DNA of 64,000 nt from positions 2,852,001 through 2,916,000 of the forward strand of contig JAIQDT010000107.1 in the NCBI GenBank assembly GCA_021521415.1, read 5' to 3'. Made by a program: the position numbers and the translations under genes. This DNA is from Bidens hawaiensis. Lineage: Eukaryota; Streptophyta; Magnoliopsida; Asterales; Asteraceae. The first letter of the stretch is position 1. Each line of letters begins with the position of its first letter. This document shows, in pieces, positions 58,058 to 64,000 of this stretch. The notes under the pieces are model-generated. The model saw only the letters and a program-made list of their open reading frames with translations, had not been told where the DNA came from and did not search any database.

Positions 58058-61000
58058 ACCTTTTGCTTTTTGTGTGCAGGTTGCTCTGTATGATCCAAGA
58101 TTCAACATGTGGATCATCGACTCAGGAGCTTCCAGGCACATGACTGGAAACATGAATCTCCTATCCAGTGTCAGACAGATAAAAGGAGGTGCAGTTTCCT
58201 TTGCAGGAAATCAAGGTGGTTACATCACGGCCCAATGAATTGTTTCTAATGGGCGAATTTCGTTTGATAAGGTTAATTTCATCAAGGAGTTGGAGAACAA
58301 CCTGTTGTCGATAAGTCAAATCTGCGACAAGGGTTTCAAAGTTATGTTTGATGATCGAGACTGCCACATCTTGGCCAAGGATTTCACCATTTCTGAAGAC
58401 AAGGTTTTAATGTCAGCCGCACGCCAGAGTGATCTCTACATTCTGGATATGGCTAAGGCAGGGTCATCGTCTCCAACGGCGACATGTTTTGTGTCCAAGG
58501 CATCCGAACGTGATACTGTCATATGGCATAAACGGATGGGACACATTAATGTCAGGAACATGAACAAGCTTGTGCACAACAGGCTAGTTGAGGGAGTTAA
58601 TCTGAGAAGTTTCCGTCTCCCTGATTCGTGTGTGCAGTGCAAAGCGGGAAAGCAAGTAAAAAGGTCCCACAAGTCTAAGAGTTTCCACTCGATTGATATT
58701 CCATTGGAACTCCTTCATATGGATCTTTTTGGCCCAATCAGCGTCAAAAGTATCTCTGGGCACTCATACTGTCTAGTGGTTACTGATGAATATTCGAGAT
58801 TCTCTTGGGTGTTTTTCTTGAAAGCAAAGTCCGAGACATTTGGGTGTATAAATCTGCTAGTTACAACTCTTGAGTCACAGTACAATCTGAAGGTTCGGAG
58901 AATGCGTTCAGATAACGGGACAGAGTTTAAGAATGCGAATGTTGAAAACTTCTGCAAAGAAAGAGGTATTGTTCAGGAGTTCAGTGCCCCGTATGTTCCA
59001 CAAATGAACGGGGTTGCTGAAAGGAAAAATCGAACGTTAATCGAGACAGCTAGAACAATGTTAGCAGACTCAGTGTTGCCTGTCACGTTTTGGAGTGAGG
59101 CAATTGCGAACGCCTGTTTCACATTGAATCGGGTAGGCATTGTCAAGCGCCACGGCAAGACAAGCTTCGAGCTTCTTCAACGACGGAGACCTAATTTAGA
59201 GCACCTGGAACCATTTGGAGCTCTTTGCACGTTACTTAAAAGGCAAGTCGGTAATAAGTTCGAGGAGAAGATCATCAACGGCTATTTTCTGGGTTACAGT
59301 GTACCTCTCAAACGGGTCTTCAACAGATCAACAAAATTAGTTGAAGAATGGTACCATGTCGACGTTCAACGCTATACAGAACCAGCCAAGGGGTCAGGAG
59401 AAGACTGGTTGTTTGATTTTGACAAATGTTCAAGTCATTCAATTTGTATGAGGTTGCTATTCAGATGATGTATGAGGCGCAAAATGCACCTCCTGATGAA
59501 TCACAGCAATCTTCACCTCATCCTGGTCCATCATCGTCTTCCTCCACAGAGTCTAGCGAGCAAGTTCAAGAGTCATCCGAATCTGAATCTGAAGATGAAT
59601 CACCAGCAGATGATGTACAATCGGCACCGACACAGGTTACTCCACAACCTTCATCGTCAAATCAAGAAGCGCCAAATGCAGATCAGCCTCTAACGTCTAC
59701 TTCAGAGGCACCAACCGCTCCAGTTCCTGAGCTGAACTTAACTAACTTGGAACAAAATGTTGTCGTTCCTGACAATCCGGTGGTCAGGACTGAACGTGAT
59801 CATCCACAAGACAACATTATAGGGGACATTCAACAGGGTGTCAAAACACGTCGACAACTGAATTTTGGCCTCTACACTGAAATGATGGAGTCAGGATCAG
59901 TTGCGCTAAATGCCCATGAATGCTTCTTAGCACAAGAAGAACCACGCAGCATCACCGATGCGCTGAAAGACGCTAACTGGGTCTCAGCCATGCAAGAAGA
60001 ATTATTACAGTTCAAGAGACTTGGTGTGTGGAAGCTGGTGGATCTCCCCAAAGGACAGAAGAAAATTGGCACTAAGTGGGTACTCAAATGTAAACGCGAC
60101 GATCGTGGAGTGATTGTTCGCAACAAAGCCCGCCTGGTGGTCCAAGGGTTTAGGCAAATCGAGGGCCTAGACTACAATGAGGTGTATGCTCCGGTTGCGC
60201 GTTTGGAGGCAATCCGGATGTTCTTGGCGTATGCGTCTTTCAAGAGATTCAAAGTATATCAGATGGACGTCAAGAGTGCCTTCTTGTACGGTCACATCGA
60301 AGAGACCGTATATGTGGCACAACCTCCAGGTTTTGAAGACCCAAATCACAAGGACAAAGCCTACCTGCTTAACAAGGCTTTGTACGGTCTTCACCAAGCC
60401 CCGAGAGCTTGGTACAAGGAACTATCCAAACACCTTCTGAACAACGGGTTTAGAAGAGGAACGATCGACTGCACGTTATTTACAAAGGAGAAAGAAGGAG
60501 ATCTCATTATGGTACAAGTGTACGTGGACGACATCATTTTCGGGTCCACGAATAAAACACTATGCAAGGAGTTTGAACAAGTGATGCAAGAAAAATTTGA
60601 AATGAGCTCCATGGGTGAGATGAAGTTCTTCTTAGGACTTCAGGTTGATCAAACAGACTCCGGTGTCTTCATTCACCAGACAAAATACGTCAATGACATC
60701 TTGAAACGGTTCGAGATGTTGAGTTCTTCTTCACAAGGAACTCCGTTAGAGGTTAATCACGGGATTAATCCTGACGAGAAGGGTGAATTGATCAATCCAA
60801 CTCACTATAGAGGGATCATCGGATCTCTAATGTACCTGACTGCTTCTCGGCCGGACATAATGTTTGCTACGTGTCTCTGTGCACGTTACCAGTCAAAGCC
60901 GAAGGTCTCCCATCTTATTGCAGTCAAAAGAATTTTGCGTTATCTGAAGGGTACTCCAGATTGGGGTCTTTGGTATCCTCATGATGATAACTTTGATCTA

Positions 61001-61489
61001 CATGCGTATAGTGATTCGGACTATGGTGGTTGTAAACTCGATTACAAATCAACAACAGCAGGATGTCAGTTCTTTGGAAGTCGTTTAGTAACGTGGCAAT
61101 GCAAAAAGCAGACGTCAGTCTCCACTTCAACAGCTGAGGCGGAATATATTGCGGCTGCCAGTTGCTGTTCTCAAGTTATTTGGATTCAGCAACAGATGCG
61201 TGACTACGGTATTGAATGTTCTACTACTCCCATATATATTGATAATTCTGCTGCAATTTCAATTACCAAAAATCCTGTCCATTTTAGCAAAACGAAGCAC
61301 ATCGTAATTCGATATCACTTCCTTCGTGACTGTTACGAAAAGAAGTTAATCGATGTGGTAAAAATCCCCACTCAGGAACAACGCGCTGATCTCTTCACTA
61401 AATCATTTGACAAACCACGGTTTTTATATTTGCTAGAGATCAACGGCGTTAAACGTCAATCAGATGATGTTCCTGAAGATATCATTTAA
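58058..61489 (+). pseudogene. SIRE-like copia Pol (PR-IN-RT-RNase H), two lesions
   Basis: Pol lies in a different frame from gag. Protease has MWIIDSGASRHMTG (Asp at 58119). A TGA at 58236-58238 interrupts it. Integrase (58290-59468) has the HH-CC zinc region (WHKRMGHI, CVQCKAGK) and the catalytic residues in MDLFGP (about 58721), RSDNGTEF (about 58911) and NGVAERKN (about 59019). A frameshift near 59424 breaks the frame before QMMYEAQ. RT (from about 59980) has KARLVVQGF, QMDVKSAFLYG and YVDD (60521-60532). RNase H has STAEAEYIAAASCCSQV and IYIDNSAAISI. It ends at TAA 61487-61489. All catalytic motifs survive, so decay is recent. Confidence 0.9.
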
Positions 61490-61794
61490 ATTGTTTTTCA
61501 TTTTTTCTTTTCTTAAAAATTTGAAAAATCCAAAAAGATTTTGTTTTTATAATTTTTAGGGGGAGAAAGGTTTCAAGAAAAACCAAAAACAATATAAAAT
61601 ACAAAAACCCAAAAACATCAAAAATTTTAAAATTTTGAGAAGTTGATCTTGTTACAAGAAAGATGATAGTACACAGACGCTATCATACTGAGACATCAAA
61701 AAGATTTTTATTTCTGTATAGCTTATTCTCATTTTCCTTATATTAAAAAAAAAAAAAAAAAAAAATCGTCACTATCGCTTAGAATTATGTCGGT

Positions 61795-62047
61795 TGCTTC
61801 AGTTTGAAGGACATATCTTCGAATATGTTTGGTCCTTACTTCTACTAGTAGATTATGAGGATAACCATTAACCAGATGACTGAAAGTGACCGGGGCGGTT
61901 TATGATGTGTTTTTATTCTTTCGCTGAAAAATAGTCGTTCATACTTAGTTAGAAGGACACATACTCGTATGTGGTCGGTCCAGCTGATCCATTGGATCGT
62001 CAGGATAGCCGTTTACCTGAAGACTTTGACTTGATCGGGGCGAAATA
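61795..62047. repeat. Diverged tandem duplication, about 146 bp
   Basis: Both units contain a GAAGGACA(T/C)AT phrase, a GGATAACC/GGATAGCC phrase and end GACCGGGGCGG or GATCGGGGCGA. Confidence 0.75.
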
Positions 62048-62515
62048 ATTTAAATTTTTTTATCCAAAAACATTCATATATTCAGAAAATGAGAAATTGT
62101 ATCCAACCTTTGGGAAGTGATGGCACACTGACAGTAGCATGATGTTAAAAAGATATAAAGTGAAAAATTGGTCATGCACAGTACTAATGTGATATATTGG
62201 TAGGCTTATCTTACTGAATTGAGTCTGGATTTGACCTATCTAAATCATTTAGATTGTCAGCTATGGGTGTACATCTAAGATAAATTGACGAGACGTCACT
62301 GTCTAAAGACCAATATCAATTGAGGATATGTCTTATCACGCGTACACGAATTACCATCGGCCCAAATTGGTTCCCCCTAAAGCTAAATTCTTAAAGAATG
62401 TTAGATCTTCGTGTTGCAGGTCTGCTTTCATCGAAAGTCCCTTCTAAATCAAATGCTTTAAACATTGATTAAGGAGGAGTATTAAATATTTTATACTTCA
62501 CCGGCTTTGGAATGA

Positions 62516-62806
62516 TCTCCCTCTGTGATACGTAAGTATCGACCTGGACAGCGCTCTTCCATGCTGTGATATCTAAAGTTATTATCTCCCTCTGTGATAC
62601 GTAAGTATCGACCTGGACAGCGCTGATAACTTGGATATCTGTATTAAATATCTTATGCTCCACCGGTTTGGATTGATCTCCCTCTGTGATACGTAAGTAT
62701 CGACCTGGACAGCGCTCTTCCATACTGGTATATCTAAAGTTATTATCTCCCTCTGTGATACGTAAGTATCGACCTGGACAGCGCTGATAACTTGGATATC
62801 TCCTGA
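62516..62806. repeat. Four-copy 40-bp repeat in two 161-bp units
   Basis: The 40-bp core (starts TCTCCCTCTGTGATACGTAA, ends GGACAGCGCT) begins at 62516, 62585, 62677 and 62746. The steps are 69, 92 and 69 bp, giving two 161-bp higher-order units. Cores look identical while spacers differ slightly. Confidence 0.95.
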
Positions 62807-63854
62807 AAAAAAAAAAAAAAAAAAAATGATTTTGGGACAAGTTGATGAATACCGAACACGTATGTGAAAACATGATAAAATCATCAAGTTGCTAATTAAA
62901 TTCGCAAGAATGAGAAAAGCAACAAAATTTGATGAAAAGCGAACAAAGGGGATCCTATAAGCTTATGGTCGTTTGTCAAAAATAAGATGCGCCGATTTGA
63001 CTGTTCAATATGTTGTGAGGTCCTACATGAGTCAATCAAAATATGGTGGGATACATAGCTGTGATCACAAGCAATTATCAAATGGTCATTGACAGACGAG
63101 AGGATGTTTGTTTAAGTTTAAATGGACAAATATACCCATAATCGCATCGGTAATATGCATCGACCAAAAGAAATTATATTGAACTTACTGAGTGCTACAA
63201 TGTCAGTACTGATCCCATGTTCGGATCTTTCTCACAAAAAGAATGTTCATTATGTCTAGTTTAATATTGTATACTCTTTTATTAAGAAAAATCAAAAACA
63301 TGTGAAAAATCACGAAAAGTCTCAGTAGATAGTCAAATAAGTCTGTATGATTTCTTATTATAGATCCTTCTCAACCAAAAATATTGTATTTTAAATTTTA
63401 TACAGTTGCTTATTTCAGTTTGAATATTATAAAAAAAAAAAAAAAAAAAAAAACCGGGAAACAATTGTTAACGTGTTTTAATGTTGACTCACCTCTCGGT
63501 CTCACCAACACTCGACCCTAATGGAAATGAATACTACACAACCAATGATAGAGTAACAATTCTGTAGGCTTGTTAAATGATGATTTAAAGAGTGAAATTG
63601 TAATTGTTTTGAATTGAATGAAATATGATTTGGAATATTGTGATAGATTATGCTTTAATGTCAATTTTACAAATCTAATACAATTGTGCTTAAATGTTAA
63701 TCCAAAATTCCAATTGACAGCGTCTCAGGATATGCGGAACCTATGGTAAGTCTGACTGACTGTACCATTTGATCAAGAGAGAACTCCATGAAGAAAGGAG
63801 TTTGTGGATGCAACGTATGCACCACTAGTTTTGAGAAAAGAGAGAGTGAGATAA

Positions 63855-63930
63855 CTCCAAGGGGGAGTTACGATCGAGCAAGAGAACTCGATTGGTTACA
63901 GGTAAATAGAACTGGCTCCAAGGGGGAGTT
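63855..63930 (+). other. Duplicated polypurine tract before 3' LTR
   Basis: The same 15-mer CTCCAAGGGGGAGTT occurs at 63855-63869 and 63916-63930. The second abuts the 3' LTR and is the expected plus-strand primer. Confidence 0.85.
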
Positions 63931-64000
63931 TGTTAGGACATGAAATGTCACATGTATGTCCCCAGTTCTATCAGGTTGGTTCAACATGAAACCAACGATC
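63931..64000 (+). repeat. 3' LTR start of SIRE-like element, cut by window
   Basis: 70 bp identical to the first 70 bp of the 5' LTR at 53691. Confidence 0.95.

Larger units (their letters stand above)
61490..63915 (+). other. Post-pol region of SIRE-like element, no env-like frame
   Basis: In some SIRE-type elements an envelope-like gene lies here. I find no convincing long frame. Instead there is an internal purine tract (AGGGGGAGAAAGG, 61558-61570), A-runs (about 61745, 62807, 63430), a diverged duplication (about 61795-61900 and 61940-62045) and a higher-order repeat (62516-62806). It appears to be a long non-coding 3' region. Confidence 0.7.
53691..64000 (+). mobile_element. SIRE-like Ty1/copia retrotransposon, 3' LTR cut by window
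   Basis: The order is 5' LTR (53691-54158), primer site, long leader, gag (55004-58057), pol (about 58058-61489), a 2.4-kb post-pol region, polypurine tract and 3' LTR start at 63931. The first 70 bp of the two LTRs are identical, which suggests recent insertion. The long Gag with two zinc-knuckle regions, gag and pol in different frames, and the long region after pol fit the SIRE/Maximus lineage. Lesions are a TAA in gag, a TGA in pol and a frameshift near 59424. Confidence 0.9.

Noticed and set aside
62469..62887. 134- and 101-codon minus-strand frames with repeated RCPGRYLRITEGD or VQVDTYVSQRE
   Set aside because: They are translations of the 40-bp repeat, with no start context or homology seen; an env-like gene would lie on the plus strand.

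Overview
This window is a gene-poor, AT-rich piece of a large plant nuclear genome, built almost entirely of nested transposable elements. The evidence is plant Ty1/copia and Ty3/gypsy-type LTR retrotransposons, Mutator-like elements (MULEs), hAT elements, Helitron ends, a plant kinesin-12 first-exon fragment and a nuclear 25S rRNA fragment. A eudicot, perhaps Asteraceae, is my best guess, but it is only an inference from the overall character. I see no intact host gene, no functional tRNA or rRNA gene, and no bacterial or organellar operon.

Layout. 1-5744: a decayed copia element on the minus strand. Its gag is split by a solo LTR (2930-5511, target-site duplication CTTTC), and that LTR carries a 931-bp hAT element (3035-3965, duplication GTTTGTGT) holding a 25S rRNA fragment. 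5745-22580: a gypsy/chromovirus-like element inserted in the same copia gag. It has a 5' LTR, primer-binding site, decayed gag, polypurine tract and a 3'-truncated 3' LTR. Its interior took a gene-capturing MULE (8648-9933, kinesin-12 exon) and a reverse solo LTR (11075-16187) that itself received two more MULEs. Its 3' LTR took another reverse solo LTR (17672-22061) that contains a deleted LTR element (18241-20547). Most boundaries are supported by matching target-site duplications that I could read directly.

22581-30203: reverse-orientation LTRs with arrays of short CG-containing words, TATA boxes, a 6-copy minisatellite and another solo LTR (26058-27785). 30204-47384: foldback elements, Helitron termini and a candidate 6.8-kb Helitron (35774-42546) with a minisatellite, a Mutator-type MITE, a tandemly duplicated LINE-type zinc-binding domain remnant with a hAT insertion, and a 254-bp tandem duplication. 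47385-53690: another gypsy-type LTR interrupted by a foldback element and a reverse LTR, then unresolved leader-like sequence. 53691-64000: a nearly complete SIRE-like copia element (LTR, primer-binding site, gag, pol, long 3' region, tandemly repeated polypurine tract, start of 3' LTR). It looks young but has a gag stop, a pol stop and a pol frameshift.

The most interesting signals are three. (1) The SIRE-like LTR has helically phased 10-bp palindromes (TTCGATCGAA) every 20-21 bp, ending one more step before the TATA box, and the same array resumes in the leader. (2) A tRNA-like module with Pol III A-box and B-box matches and a downstream T-run lies about 0.8 kb from the 5' end of all five LTRs of one gypsy family. 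(3) The MULE and hAT elements carry captured kinesin-12, coiled-coil and rRNA fragments.
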